Source: Chrysomallon squamiferum (Eukaryota; Mollusca; Gastropoda; Neomphalida; Peltospiridae). From it: a stretch of DNA of 55,236 bases. The notes under the pieces were generated by a model. It was given only the letters and a program-made list of their open reading frames with translations, was not told the origin of the DNA and ran no database searches. The stretch is from positions 2,045,076-2,100,311 of the forward strand of contig CM022677.1 in assembly GCA_012295275.1 (NCBI GenBank), written 5' to 3'. A program made the position numbers and the translations under genes. How positions within the stretch are numbered: the first letter of the stretch is position 1; each line of letters begins with the position of its first letter. Shown here piece by piece: positions 24,185-36,189 of this stretch.

Positions 24185-24510
24185 CACGGCTCGAAATGGC
24201 CCGTAGCCAGCCAATTCAATTGCGACCAAAGTTCCGTTTCGGCAACAAGAGCCACTATTAATGATTTTATTTACCTGAAAGGTTTGCTCGTAGTTCGATA
24301 AATTGGACGTATCGGCTTACCTTAATTTACCATCTTTTTATAAACACTAATTTTGAAGACCGGATATGCCGGCACTTGTAGTCTTGATAAACAAAACAGG
24401 GAGTCTCGGTGACCCAGTATTGTATAACTGGTCGTCACCATTCGGATCATTCCGAAACTTCCCGAATGCCGTCTTAGTGTCTTCGTCTGCTTTGCAGTGT
24501 TCCGATAATA
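24185..24510. other. Base-balanced island, possible SINE or decayed exon
   Basis: About 325 bp of roughly balanced composition in AT-rich surroundings, starting CACGGCTCGAAATGGCCCG and passing into an (ATAA)n-like tail near 24505. The tail suggests a plus-strand retroposon. On the minus strand a frame (RNTAKQTKTLRRHSGSFGMI ... GHRDSLFCLSRLQVPAYPVF) ends near a donor-like CAG|GTAAAT, so a gene fragment is an alternative. I could not identify convincing A and B boxes. Confidence 0.3.
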
Positions 24511-24666
24511 ATAATTAAATAAATAAATAAATAAAATAAAATACAATTATATATCTGCTTCGTTTTAACTTTATTTTTTAACTGAAGAATTAGTTTTTTG
24601 TTTTTGTTTTTGCTTGTTTTTTTTTTGAGAATAGATATAATTTCTTTTTAGCCTTATTTTTTTTAT

Positions 24667-24701
<35 letters not shown>

Positions 24702-25150
24702 TGTTTGTGTATTCCTTATTATTATTCATTTATTTTATTACAAGTTTGAATATTTTTTTTTCTCTATTTTTTTTTATTAATTATTATCGCTGTTATTTAT
24801 TTGATACTATTAATATTATTTATAATTATTATTCTTATTTTTCTTAATTTCATTTTTAGCTCAGAAATGAAATATTATAATTGTCCTAACTATCTTGAGA
24901 TAATCTGACAGGAAATTATTTCTTCGACTGACCGCATCTTGTATTGTGTCTGCAACAACAGAAAGGAATCCACATCATGGTCTCAAACCACCATTATTTT
25001 CAACAAATTTTGTAATTAAGAGAAAAAAACATTAACAACTAGTTAAATAGTAAAAAAAAAAAAAAAAAAAAAAAAACGAAAAGAAAACAGATTCATGCGT
25101 GTACAGTTTTTACTTTAAATATTTATAAAGTTGAATTTTGTTAATTAAAA

Positions 25151-25181
<31 letters not shown>

Positions 25182-26017
25182 AATAATTGACTGTTTCAAT
25201 AGCTATTAGACTTAAAAGAAAACTGATTTGTTGTATTTACTTTCTATTTTATCTGTTTTTTTAACTTTCACATGTGAGACAACACATTTCCTGAGAATTC
25301 ACTTCATTTGTTATCACAGTCAGTATAAAATGTCATCCAGTCACAGATACATATTTAATCTGTAGTTCACAGAATATAAGAAGAACAAAATAAATCACAC
25401 CAAAAAACACTGGTCCCTACATGTTACTCATGAATAGCATATATAAACATAATGTTAGATATAAACAATACAGCAATATAAATTAACAGTCTTTACTGAA
25501 ACTGATGGTTTTGCAAGTATATAAGCTCTGAAGTATAATACTGGCTGCTACAGAGATATAAACAAAGAGTAAGAGAAAGTAAACCTATTTTTATGTGAGC
25601 ATCCATGTAGATATTTTGATTTTCTCTTGCACTGACCCAACACAGCTGATCTTCAAGCAAAACTGAAAATAAAAACATTTTAAATGTTTATCTGAAATAA
25701 ATTAACTTTAACTTAAATAAATATTAGTAACAATAAACCCAAGAACAAAATAATATAATAAAAAATATAAGTAAATTAATTTATTAATTAATTAATAATT
25801 AATATCAGTTAATAAAAATAATAAATAAAGAAATTAATAAAGAAATTAAATGTAAAAATATATGGTATCAAATGAAATAAAATGCAAATTATAATAATAA
25901 TAATAATTCAGAAATGTATGTAGATATGATTAAGACAGAGCGAATACTGCTCTGATTGTAGATACCTGTCTGTGTATGTTTATATATATATATATATATA
26001 TATAAACATACACAGAC

Positions 26018-26048
<31 letters not shown>

Positions 26049-27465
26049 GAAACAGACAAAACGTCAGCACACGGTTACCTAATTACTTGCAAATTGCAGT
26101 CATCGTTTAAGAAGTAATCGAACTGGAAACATTGTGTGCCGCTTTTCACAATGCTAATTACTATATAAATTGTTATTTTGTTCTGGAATTTACACCCCGT
26201 AGAGAGAATCCGGATTTGTCAATGTTTTCTTCATAACAGTTTAACGGTAGCTGGTCGGGAATCTGAAATGGTGCCGGTGTAGCAGTTGATTAGAAACCCT
26301 GGAAATCGCACATCGCTGTTACTCCCGTCTTCTGACTCACCACTGGTGTCGACTTTGTAGGACGACGAATCTCAGTCAGAAACGTTTATATACAAACAGT
26401 TTCTCACTACTACAACAGGTGCTGTCAGTACTTTAATTAATCATTGTTTATGAAGGAAGCTGGTCTGTAAATAATTTCAAATCAGACTGTCGCTCTTTTT
26501 ATTTTTTGGTTGTGTATCACAAGTATGGGACTAGAGGTGTTTGTAGCTGCAGCTAAAAAGAAAAATAGAAAAATCTCAAATTTTAAGGTTGCGGCGGGAT
26601 GACATACTGTTGTTGTTGTTTAACAGACACACTCCACTTGAAACCGTTCTTACACTCAAATAGAATTAATTTTGGAAAAAAAAACAACAACAGTTTGACC
26701 CATTTCTAACGTGCAAATATTTGTTGTTCATACCAAAATCACATGTGGAAGGAATGTTTATAGTGAGATGCAATTAAAAACACCATCACTTCTGCTGTGT
26801 GTGGTATATTAGCAGGGTTTGTCATTTACAGGGTTTGTCATTTCTATACACAAATCCTAGTTAGTCAAATGTTCTTTTTCGGCGAGTTCACGGTGTGTGT
26901 GTGTATGTATGGTAACATTGGCAAACTTGTTGCCTACCTCCTTTACCATTCGATTGCAACCTCCGTGGCCAGTGTCTATGTGTGCACGTTTGATAACATC
27001 GAATGTCTTTTTGATGTGCACGTAATACTCGGGTCACTGTTGGATGTGCAACGTCTTATCAACTTCTCAACAACACCTCACTGAAGAATCTCAGACTTGG
27101 ACAGAAGATAATAACCTTGCTGTCACTTAGCTGATGATTGTTATGTTTGTGTTACTGGCTTCTGGCCCGACCTCTCCCAGTGTAAACAGCCTGACCTCGA
27201 TATACAGTTTATCACGATTTAAGACCAGTCTTTTCCCTTGCCTTTTTGCTGTAATGTGGATATAGAATTTTCTCCTGTCATTAATTTATTTCAGGAATTG
27301 TTCATTAACCGTCAATTGCTTCTTTATCAGTGTTTTGGGTGCAGCTCTTCTCACAATTTATATAAAATGAATTTAGCAACAACAGGCCTTATATATACAC
27401 ATCTTCCCCAGTCGATTCACTCTGTCAAAGTCAGTATTATTTTCTACTTTCTTTTTTTATAAAAC
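24511..27465. other. Long intergenic stretch
   Basis: Poly-T (about 24669-24700) and poly-A (about 25053-25076) tracts, an (AAAT)n run near 25150-25180, an AT-hairpin at 25960-26033 and a more balanced region at 26060-26600. Reported reading frames here (25493-25678, 26797-27084) have no recognisable domain. Confidence 0.5.
25960..26033. repeat. AT-cored hairpin
   Basis: TGTCTGTGTATGTTTATA followed by (TA)n and then TATAAACATACACAGACA: near-perfect palindrome about 60 bp long, followed by further TA and CA runs. Confidence 0.8.
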
Positions 27466-27469
27466 TTTT

Positions 27470-28030
27470 CAACTCCTTGTCTGTGTCTTCCTCATCTTCC
27501 TCTGGTATCACACTAAACATTACATTGTCGCAATGAAGTGAGTTTGTAGGTCATTGTGTTTATCTCTTAAGATTCGAAACTCAGTTTCTACTTCACATGT
27601 TTGTTGTTTCATACTGGTATTATTATCTCTCATTTCACGAGTAGAACTGTTCATATCTAAGTCAACAGATTTCAAATCTCCAAGATTGTTTTATTTCTTT
27701 CAAACTGACAGTGAATATAATTCATAATCTTTCCATATCTTGTACTTTTTTCTTAATATCAATCATTTTACCACTATATCTTGTACAGTTATTTTCATAC
27801 CATTCAGTTGTTTTTCAATCATGTCTAATTTTTCCAGTTTATCATACATTATATCTAACTTTCTAGTCAAAGATTTAAAAGAGTTATTCTATCAATTTTT
27901 GTTTTCCCATTCATTTTGATAGACCTTGTTGGAATACGCACTGATAGCAATTTTCCATTGTAGGAATTTCAACCATACTGTTGATTTGGTTTCTTCAACC
28001 CAAGCTCTATCTCCTGTAACTGGAAAAGCA
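27470..28030 (-). pseudogene. Decayed LINE ORF1-like coiled-coil region
   Basis: Reading the minus strand through stops and shifts gives helix-rich text: a segment with LTRKLDIMYDKLEKLDMIEK, another with EVETEFRILRDKHNDLQTHF, then IPEEDEEDT after a frame change. Coiled coil followed by an IPEE-type motif is typical of L1-like ORF1 proteins (coiled coil plus RRM), the RNA-binding partner of the LINE replicase. Many stops show it is long dead. No associated RT is visible nearby. Assigned by pattern only. Confidence 0.45.
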
Positions 28031-29826
28031 AACAATGAACTTAACATCTTTTATATGTAGGAATGTTACTTCAATTTGAAATCTATCTTTGGAGATTATT
28101 TGCCGAAGAATTTGTTTTATTTTGTTTTTAGATTTCCTAGATATATATTCTAGCAGGACAAAGCTTGATCAGATGCACTTTTCTTACTTGGTTTAGTTAC
28201 TGATTCAGCAGACAGTTCTGTTACATCTCTCACATAGTTAAAATTAATAAGGACTGATAGAGCATCAGCAAACTGCGAATTCTTGTCATATGCCACAGAG
28301 TTGCATAGTTTAAAAATATATCTGTCCACATCCCTAAATAATTTTTTTTTTTTTTTAATAATAATTTTTAAACCTTTTATACACACTAAAATTAAGTGGT
28401 TAAATACAGCAGATAGAAGGAAACAATTCTTCAACATTTCAAGCAATAATACGCATGATGTTATGTCAGCCATTTTAGTTATAATACAAAATAATACATT
28501 TCAAAAGATAGTCATCATTAACAAATATACTCCAGACTGATGATTTGTGACAGTTCACTGAATACTTCCTGCTTCTTTTATTTATTCCTCCTCATGTATT
28601 CTGCAAGATGAAGGCCAAAATGTCCTTGTGTGCAATGAGTACTTGGTAGTTATCTCCTATCACACACACCTGTTTTCACTTAAGTTGGTACATGCCTTGG
28701 TTGTTGGATCTGATGAATAAGCATATAATTATAATATAACAAATTGTAATAATTAAGAAAAGATATCTTGTTTCATGACGAATTCCCCCAAATTGTGTCA
28801 AACTTTGCTTCGTCTGTTTCAACAGGACAACCTTTTCCACCTGTTACGTTATTTCCCACTCAAATTTCACAACAGTAGTTGTAACAGAAATAGTTTCAGA
28901 TGAAGTTTCTTTATGTCCTTTGATTTCTTCTTTGGGAATGGTGGTTTCTGTTTGAGCAATTTCTGTCGGATATTGTCTTGAAAAACTACATACTTAACAA
29001 ACTTCTTCTTATGGATAGGTTTGACGCCTCAAAACCATGTACCTTTTCTTAAAAGCACCTGATTTTTATGTTTGGGTTTACAAATCTGTTTATTGAACTG
29101 AAATCAAAAATGCAAGTAATTATGATTTTTGCTTTTGTCTTTACAAATGTTTTTATTAAACTGAAGTTGATAATGTGAGTAATTACAATCTTTCCATTTC
29201 ACTGATGTTAATTTGTTCAAATCACACATTTACAGTTTGGCATCTCACAATTTTTGGTAGAAGTTTTAAATTTTGACAAAAGTTTATTGCTTCCTCCTTG
29301 GTTCTAACTTCACTTCGTAGTTAAATAAATTGTAATGCTTCAGTATAGGGTATGAACAACAGGGTCTATCGTAGCTGTTACAGGTTCTTCAATAGTGTTA
29401 AACAGATCAGCATTTTGTCAAACAAACAAGATGTGGTGGGTAAAGTTTTGCTGTAAAGTAGTCCGGTGGCAGGGACTGATAAGTGTGCATTGCGGTCTGT
29501 ACAAAGTTTTGTTGCTGTTTCTATACCTCCGAGATGTGCTCTTTAACAATCTGAATGATGCCACTCTGTCATCCTTGGGCAACCCGCACAATATGCAAAT
29601 TAAGGCCGCCATTACTGAAAATCTTGTTTTCGTCAATATCTCAGTAACTATGCATGGTATCAAAATAATTTTGGTGTCTATACACGTTTTCAGGGGTAAA
29701 GAATCAGATTAAACCTTTACAGTATTGATCACACCAATATTTTCTGCAAAATATGCAAAATCAACTTCAGTGTATATCCGAGTCGTTACAGAACATCCCC
29801 TTTACTTATGCTGATGCATGTTGCCA
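28031..29826. other. Repeat-like intergenic stretch, unassigned
   Basis: Probably transposon debris between the ORF1-like and gypsy fragments. Frames at 28150-28473 (minus) and 29395-29712 (plus) exceed 100 codons but show no family motif. Left unassigned. Confidence 0.4.
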
Positions 29827-30357
29827 TTACTGATTTGACTCAGTCCTCAAACAAGTCACTTTCAACAACATTGTCACAGTCATCAACCCGTCTTCATCAT
29901 GATGTCTTCGTGCGGGCGGAACAAGAGGCAGACTGGCCACTCCACCTCTAGGCAGTAGAGCAAATGATGCCAAACTTTTTTGCCTCTGCTCACTTTTGAA
30001 TACTTTTTGAATACTTATTAGGTGGTATGGCATCAACCTCATCATCACTGGATATATTCCTTTTCTTTCTATCATTACTCGTTTTACAAATGTATCTATT
30101 AAAAGGGTTTGATATGGTCCTTTTTTAAGTTTATAAAGCATGAGTCTTTGAAATGTGGCTGGGGCTCCTGATAAACCAAAAGTCATTCTCGTGTATTCAA
30201 ACAAACCCATTGGAGAGATCAGTGCAGTTTTGTCTTTGTCTTTATCCTCAGCTGCAACCTGGTTGTATTCACTGACCATATCCAGTATAGTAAACCACTG
30301 AGCTCCATACAAAGCATTTAATGACATCTATTCTAGGTAGTGGAAAGCAGTCTTTCT
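29827..30357 (-). pseudogene. Ty3/gypsy LTR-retrotransposon reverse transcriptase fragment
   Basis: The minus frame 29827-30327 contains GAQWFTILDMVSEYNQV, KTALISPMGLFEYTRM and FGLSGAPATFQRLM, diagnostic of Ty3/gypsy RT finger and palm blocks including the first catalytic Asp. TKKDCFPLPRID lies just upstream (to about 30357) but one base out of frame. After FQRLM the sequence departs from RT and the YxDD block is missing, so an internal deletion or rearrangement followed. No LTRs, protease or integrase identified. Confidence 0.8.
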
Positions 30358-31040
30358 TAGTTTTAGCTACATGGTTTTTATTTCCAGCCAGTATACAGAC
30401 TGCATCTTATGGCTGGCTGCAGGTTTTATAGCTTGGTCTCTGGCAGAACCAAACACGTATATCAATGTTTTTTTGTCTTTTAGAGACCGGTTCACTGGTT
30501 TTAATTTCTAAACATTTAATATGACCTGCTAATGTCATGTGACATTCAAGATTAGGTTTAAATATATAGTTAATTTGATACTATACATAAGCTTTCATAT
30601 CTGGAACAGTTTTCCCTTGTACAATTTATTGGTAGATTAAAAGTGCATTTGTTAAACTTTGCACGTGGCAACCACCACTTGAAATGGGACAACCACCACT
30701 TGACTTCACACCAGACTAGTCTCGATAAACCACGATGTTTGGAACAAACACGGATTGGAATGTATGCTACACTTTTGAAACCACTTTAAACTGATGCTTG
30801 TTAACCAGACTAGTTTTGTTTTTAATTTGGTAATGTTTTACTCGTTGATTATTCAGTTCAATAGAATTTTGGAAATATTTCACGTGAATCCAAACAGATG
30901 TGGATGTTTTATGTTGGTGCAAATCAGATTTGGAGATTCGCGCACATTCTTAGCCCTGGAATGAGATAAAGATGTATGTATGAGAGAAGAGAGAGAAAGA
31001 TAGAGGTATTCACCATATTCAGTATTGTCAGTATATATAT
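30358..31040. other. Intergenic, no recognised feature
   Basis: Probably transposon or duplication-flank sequence; short GA-rich run near 30975-31005. Nothing assigned. Confidence 0.4.
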
Positions 31041-31044
31041 ATAT

Positions 31045-33062
31045 ATCAGATAAATGCATTTTGTTATAAAAATTACTAAATTTTATATTTAATATTGATG
31101 TTAAATATGTTACGTATCTCACTGCAATATTGTTCAGGTGCTGTCTAGAAAGTGAATTTACATCATGGAGTAGGATGAATCAGCTGTTACAGAAACCATT
31201 CTCATGTAGTCTGCACCATTCTCAGTTGTGAGTTTATTTTATTTTTGTGTTGTCAACAGAAAAATAAGTTTTGTAATAGTTCTTAATTAATTATAAAATA
31301 GTGTAATAATATTCAGTTATTTGCTGTTGTTTTGTTGCATTACTCGGTAACATACTTTATTAATCACAAAGCATGTCAGAAGTATTAGTTATTTATTTCT
31401 AACTGTTTATTATTGTTTTTTACTTTTTTAGGTATGCATGTACAGCTCTAACTCATGTGCTGATGTTGGCGTATGCCACAGATTTGTTTCAGTAGAGAAT
31501 GAAATCTGGGCTGCATATTTTGTATAATTTATCATATAATGCAATGAGACCTCTGATTTTACATTCAGCATTTTGAACAATAAATTTTTAAACTTTCAGA
31601 CAAATTGCAACTTTTAACACATCCAGTGAACTTCCATCAGACACTGAGGACACTTTAAAATTTAGATATATTAAATTTATGAATGTTCATATATAGTTTA
31701 GAGAGATGTGCTGTTATTGTTCTTTAATTTTATATTTCACGATCAACAAAATCACAAATTGTATAGGAAATCTCTCTCTCTCTCTCTCTAAAGAAAGTTA
31801 ATATTAAACAAAATTTTAGATGCTTTGTTCATTTTTTAAAATACAAAGAACTAGCAAAAAATATGCGATGTATAGTTCTTAAATAAAATAGTTCTTGTTT
31901 ATTTTAGATTTCTTCTATTTTTGCAGAATTTATATTTATCAATAATCAGGTTATAACGATATTTATTTAAAAGATACTGTTTAATTTTTTAATTCAGAAT
32001 TTAGACTATTAAAAAAATACTTATCTTTAATTATTCATTACCTCACACTGTATGTGTTAATCAATATGTCTGTAAGCAAGCATGCACATTTGAAATAAAA
32101 TAGCTAAAATATATTTTTGTTAACAAACATTCATTTGTATCTGCAAATGGCATTGATATATATAATAGTAAATAATGTTATTAATAAAGGCAATAAAAAA
32201 CTAAATTATTTTTTTATTTTCCTTTTTCAGGAACATACCACAAAACAGACAGGTGGTGTTACCTAAACATCAGAATGGGACACACACAGACAGCAGACAG
32301 ACAGAGAGGTTTCTCAAAAAACTGGTATGAAAAACACACTCATTAACTTTTCTGTTCAACAATTTACTTACATTCTTCTCAGTTTTGGTATTGGTCAAAT
32401 ATTCTCAATACAGAGTAAGAAAAACAGACTAGTGCAAGGATAGTCTACAGTAACAAGTAAATTAACTGTGGTATACAAATAGCAGGATAACTTAGTTTAC
32501 TTCCCTGTTTCCTTATTTCCATTTGCATTGTTTCATTTTTTGTTAGTTTATATTTGTACTAAGAGTAATGAAAACCATTTCTTGTTTTGTTTTCCACTCC
32601 CAGAATGCAGTACACTTTATTGTGTTTTTATTTGAAAGTTTAATCATTAATTTTGCCTTGTCTTAGATTTTACTATAATTTGATGATTCTAAAAAATTTG
32701 TATAGTTATAATTTATTAATTTAAAAAATAAATAAATTATCCGGATAAAACATTAGTCATTAATATATGTATCTATCAGAAAGAGAAATATTTTGTATCA
32801 ACAAAGGTAAATAAATAAAAACTTGTTTTTCAGAAACTGCTCAGTACACAAGAAGAGGTAATTCTGTGAGTTCACCACAGGAGAGAAATGTCATCAAAGA
32901 ATCTGTACTAGCCTGGCAGGAACAGAAGCATCTGCAGAGGTTGTCATTGTTCTTACAGTAACAGCAGTAGTAGTAGTAAACTCATTGTTGTAGTGTAGTT
33001 GTTATAGCATTAGTACTTAATAATAATCATTCTTGTTTCTAGTAAAAGGTAATATTTTAGCC
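31045..33062 (+). repeat. Segmental duplication copy 3 (partial)
   Basis: Begins with CAGATAAATGCATTTTGTT as in copy 2 (18803) and then follows the duplicated block with deletions: 31060-31495 like 6880-7290, 31496-31651 like 7662-7826, 31652-31790 like 8276-8400, 31791-33062 like 8962-10205. It diverges from copy 1 at about 33063. Confidence 0.85.
31138..32939 (+). pseudogene. CAMSAP/Patronin-like pseudogene, copy 3
   Basis: Exon pieces: 31138-31227 (VLSRK, TGA 31153-31155, IYIME, then private TAG 31171-31173 and a second TAG); 31432 to about 31495 (truncated); 31600 to about 31651, reading QIATFNTSSELPSDTE with CAA where copy 1 has TGA; 32231-32324, an open NIPQNRQVVLPKHQNG ... TERFLKKL; 32834-32939, RRGNSVSSPQERNVIKESVL then AWQEQKHLQR. 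Some exons are better preserved here than in copy 1, so copy 3 split off before copy 1 gained those lesions. Deletions removed the end of the CH domain. Confidence 0.78.
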
Positions 33063-33663
33063 GACGATGGTTTCTGATCATAATGTATCCTGTGGGACTC
33101 ACAGTCAGAAAAATATTTGTTATAGTTGTAATGCGCTAAAATATCGTTGGTTACAAGTGTGTTTAAAGCAAGACATTATCTCTCTTTTAAGTGATCATTT
33201 ACAATCTAGGGCTTCACTCATTTTTGTTTTTCAGTCAGTCTATAGCAAAACAAAATCGTTGCTAGGCACGAATCCCTGTTGAAATAAATGTGTTATGTAT
33301 ACGTGTTATATCTACGTGTTATCTTCTTCCACTCAAGGTAACTACACACACTCGTCTTAGATATTTGCAGTACGAGATCTTGTTATTTATCTTAACAACA
33401 AATAAGTAATTGGTATTATATGGTACAAACGGTTGAGAGAAATTTTAATTTTGTAATATGTCTAGTAAAGATTTAATGCATATCTTTTGATTATGTAAAC
33501 ACCTTCAGACATTCTGTAAATATATCATAACAATTTAGCGACAGAAAATGCAAAAATATGCAGTTTTAAATTATTTTTCTGTTTATGCACATTTGTATGT
33601 TTCTTACAGTAACACATATTTGAATTTATTTGACAAACTTTTACTACTAGGAATGTCTAGAAC

Positions 33664-33721
<58 letters not shown>

Positions 33722-35100
33722 GATATTATTGATATTGTAGAAAGTTATCTATTTAGCACATTAATTTACTTCAGTTGTTTTTTTATATTAAAATGGATTA
33801 GCATACAGAAACAGGGTCACCATTTGTCCCTGCTTCCGACCTTAAACAAGGATAACGCAAAATCTAGTTTCCAACATGGTTGCCTAATAATGGCCGCGAA
33901 CCCGACCGTCATAAGCGTTCTGTGTGTCTTTGTCTTTTCTTTGATCCCCCCCCGGGCTCTTTTGTCTCTTACTTATATAAACTTAATGCGTATCAGTGGC
34001 GGAGCCGAGAAAAATTCCTTTTGTCTCTCGCTAATGATAGTTATTTGTTAAAAGATTTCATTAATTGGATTACTGTTAACTAACAATACATATTTGATTA
34101 ATATATACTGTTAGGAATTTTTGTAGAAATGAATGGGCAACATATTCACTTACTTTAACGATGCATACAGTTTAGCTATGATATCTTAGACTGTATTAAA
34201 GTAAGCTATTTAAGTAAATAATCATTATGTTACCGATATTATCAAAAACAGTATCTTAATGGTACAACAATATAAAATATTATAATAAGTAAAAAAAAAA
34301 AGAAATAGCTACCAGCAGATTCTACAAGAAGGTAGAAATTAAATTGCAATCCGTGGTTTAATAAATCAGTTGGGACCAATTTTCTAACTTAAACACCACA
34401 GAAGACAGTACATCTAAATATCGCTGAGAAATCTTTCCACAGCTTGATCGAGGATCCTATTACGGTATAGCTAAGGTCTCTACTGCGTGAGGTAAAAACC
34501 AGTTTACCGTCATAGTTGTATTATTTTATACTGTATTTTATGTGATGAATTAAAAGAAAAGAAAATAAAGAAAGAAAGAAAACAAATACAAATAAATAAT
34601 TTAAAAAAAAATAAAAATAAACACAAATTAAAAATAAAAATTATTTCTACAAGTGATGAGTAGAAGTGTTAATATTTGAACAATGATTATTTTTTTTTTT
34701 TATTTTTTTTTTTAGATTTATATTCAGGCCCTATATATATATTATATTATAACACACACACACACACACACACACACAAGAAATAACAAACGTGGTTTTT
34801 GTCACATCTGCGTTTTGGTCGCTTTGACTCAAAACATGTACAAGTAAAAGAGTGTCCCATATTTTCTGATTAACCATTACATTGCATTTTTCACGATCGT
34901 AGTATAACGTTTCTTGTCGCCAGTACTATTAGCACTCTAACCTGCATAACAGACACTTTTTAGCGACCTGTTTAAAGATAAATATTTTACAGACAAAATA
35001 AGTAATGACAAATATATCTAGTTAACAGGTTTGAAAGACACGTTACATTATACGGCACACATTGTATGTAACAATATATGTGCATGTATTTACTGCTAAA
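33063..35100. other. Intergenic stretch with ATT array
   Basis: (ATT)n at about 33668-33721, CA run at about 34753-34779, poly-T tract near 34690. A balanced patch at 33805-34040 contains CAGTGGCGGAGCCGAG, a common transposon-end style sequence. The 167-codon frame at 33548-34051 is largely microsatellite-derived. No gene supported. Confidence 0.45.
33668..33721. repeat. (ATT)n microsatellite
   Basis: Perfect trinucleotide run of about 54 bp. Confidence 0.95.
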
Positions 35101-35114
35101 GGTGGCCTGACCTG

Positions 35115-35380
35115 TACGACATCTGATTTCAGTCACGTATTCATGAGCAGACGACATTGTAAACAGCGATACACAGAAGATATTTCAGTGACCTGTCAAA
35201 CAGAACGTTATCAGTTCCAGGAAAACACTCACCAAGCAAGGACGTACTTTCTTACGAAGACGGCCATTTTGAAATTTGAAGGTATTTTGCATTTTATTGT
35301 AGTTTAACATATGCCGTACTATTATTACTTTGCTTCAATCAGATCACACATATTGAACCTGTAATCTATTTTGTCAAGGC
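35115..35380 (+). repeat. Non-coding cassette P, copy 1 (possible 5'UTR exon)
   Basis: Diverged direct repeat of 37910-38165: both contain GATTTCAGTCACGT, ATTTCAGTGAC, then a GGCCATTTTGA / GCCGTTTTGA block and TTTGAAG|GT ending in a donor-like site (35282 and 38068). A GCCATTTTG box resembles the YY1-type element seen at animal transcription starts. Interpretation as an alternative first exon of the downstream BTB gene is inference. Confidence 0.4.
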
Positions 35381-35606
35381 TATATATTTTTTGTGTGAAT
35401 TTTCTTAAACGCGTCTTTTTTTTAAATTTTGTATACCTAACACAATGGTGTATGAGAAATATCGAACAATATTAATAACAACACTAATAATAAATAAAAC
35501 AAATAATAAGAAGAAATAAAAATAATAATGGTATAGTCATTATAATAATATTAGTAGTATAAGTAGCAGTTGCAGTAGCAGTAGTTGTAATACTATCACC
35601 TAAATA

Positions 35607-35951
35607 CAGGTACTGGATCAATTATCGGGACTCCTTAGGGCCTGAGGCATTCCGAATTTCTGGATTTTCCGGTTTTCTCGTGCCAAGGCGTCTAAATTCG
35701 TAAATATACTAGGTATAAACCTTTTAAAATTAAAAAATATAGAAACAGAGAAAACTGACGATACACAACTTTGGCGACTCGATATGTAAACAGTGCGGCG
35801 AGTGAATGAACACCACGCGGCTTGAAAGAGTAGTTCCGGTCTGGTGAGGACAAAAACTGCGCGCGCAAAGTATGAAAATTGCGTCGGGAAATAGTTCCGG
35901 TTTTCTGGTCTTTCGTGATTTCAGGACGCCGGATAATTGGTCCGGTATCTG
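35607..35951. mobile_element. pogo/Tigger-like MITE (345 bp) with TA duplication
   Basis: Terminal inverted repeats CAGGTACTGGATCAATTATC (35607-35626) and, reading the other strand from 35951, CAGATACCGGACCAATTATC, matching at 17 of 20 positions. TA immediately flanks both ends (35605-35606; 35952-35953). TA target sites and CAG-starting repeats place it in the Tc1/mariner superfamily; the GGGACTCCTTAGGGCCTGAG interior resembles pogo/Tigger-type ends. Too short to encode a transposase, so non-autonomous. Confidence 0.85.
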
Positions 35952-36189
35952 TAGAGATCAGTGTATCGTTTATAGTTTATACTGTATCTGGTTACTTCGT
36001 TTTATTTTGTGTCATTTTATTTATTTATTTATTTATCGATAAGTAAGTATCTGTTTTGAAACTACAATGTATTTTATATTGTGTTAATTTAATTTAATTT
36101 AATTTATTAATATTATTACTATTACTATTATTATTATTGATAATATGATACATATAATAAACAGTATTACAGCGTGAGGCTTTTCAAAG

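Noticed and set aside
26797-27084. 95-codon frame with hydrophobic stretches
   Set aside because: No family motif, no splice context, surrounded by AT-rich intergenic sequence.
29395-29712. 105-codon frame on the plus strand
   Set aside because: No recognisable motif; probably part of transposon debris near the gypsy fragment.
29827-30357. Endogenous retrovirus
   Set aside because: RT block order fits Ty3/gypsy retrotransposons, and no envelope, LTR or integrase is visible.
33548-34051. 167-codon frame
   Set aside because: Core is an ATT microsatellite read as poly-Ile; no domain in the remainder.
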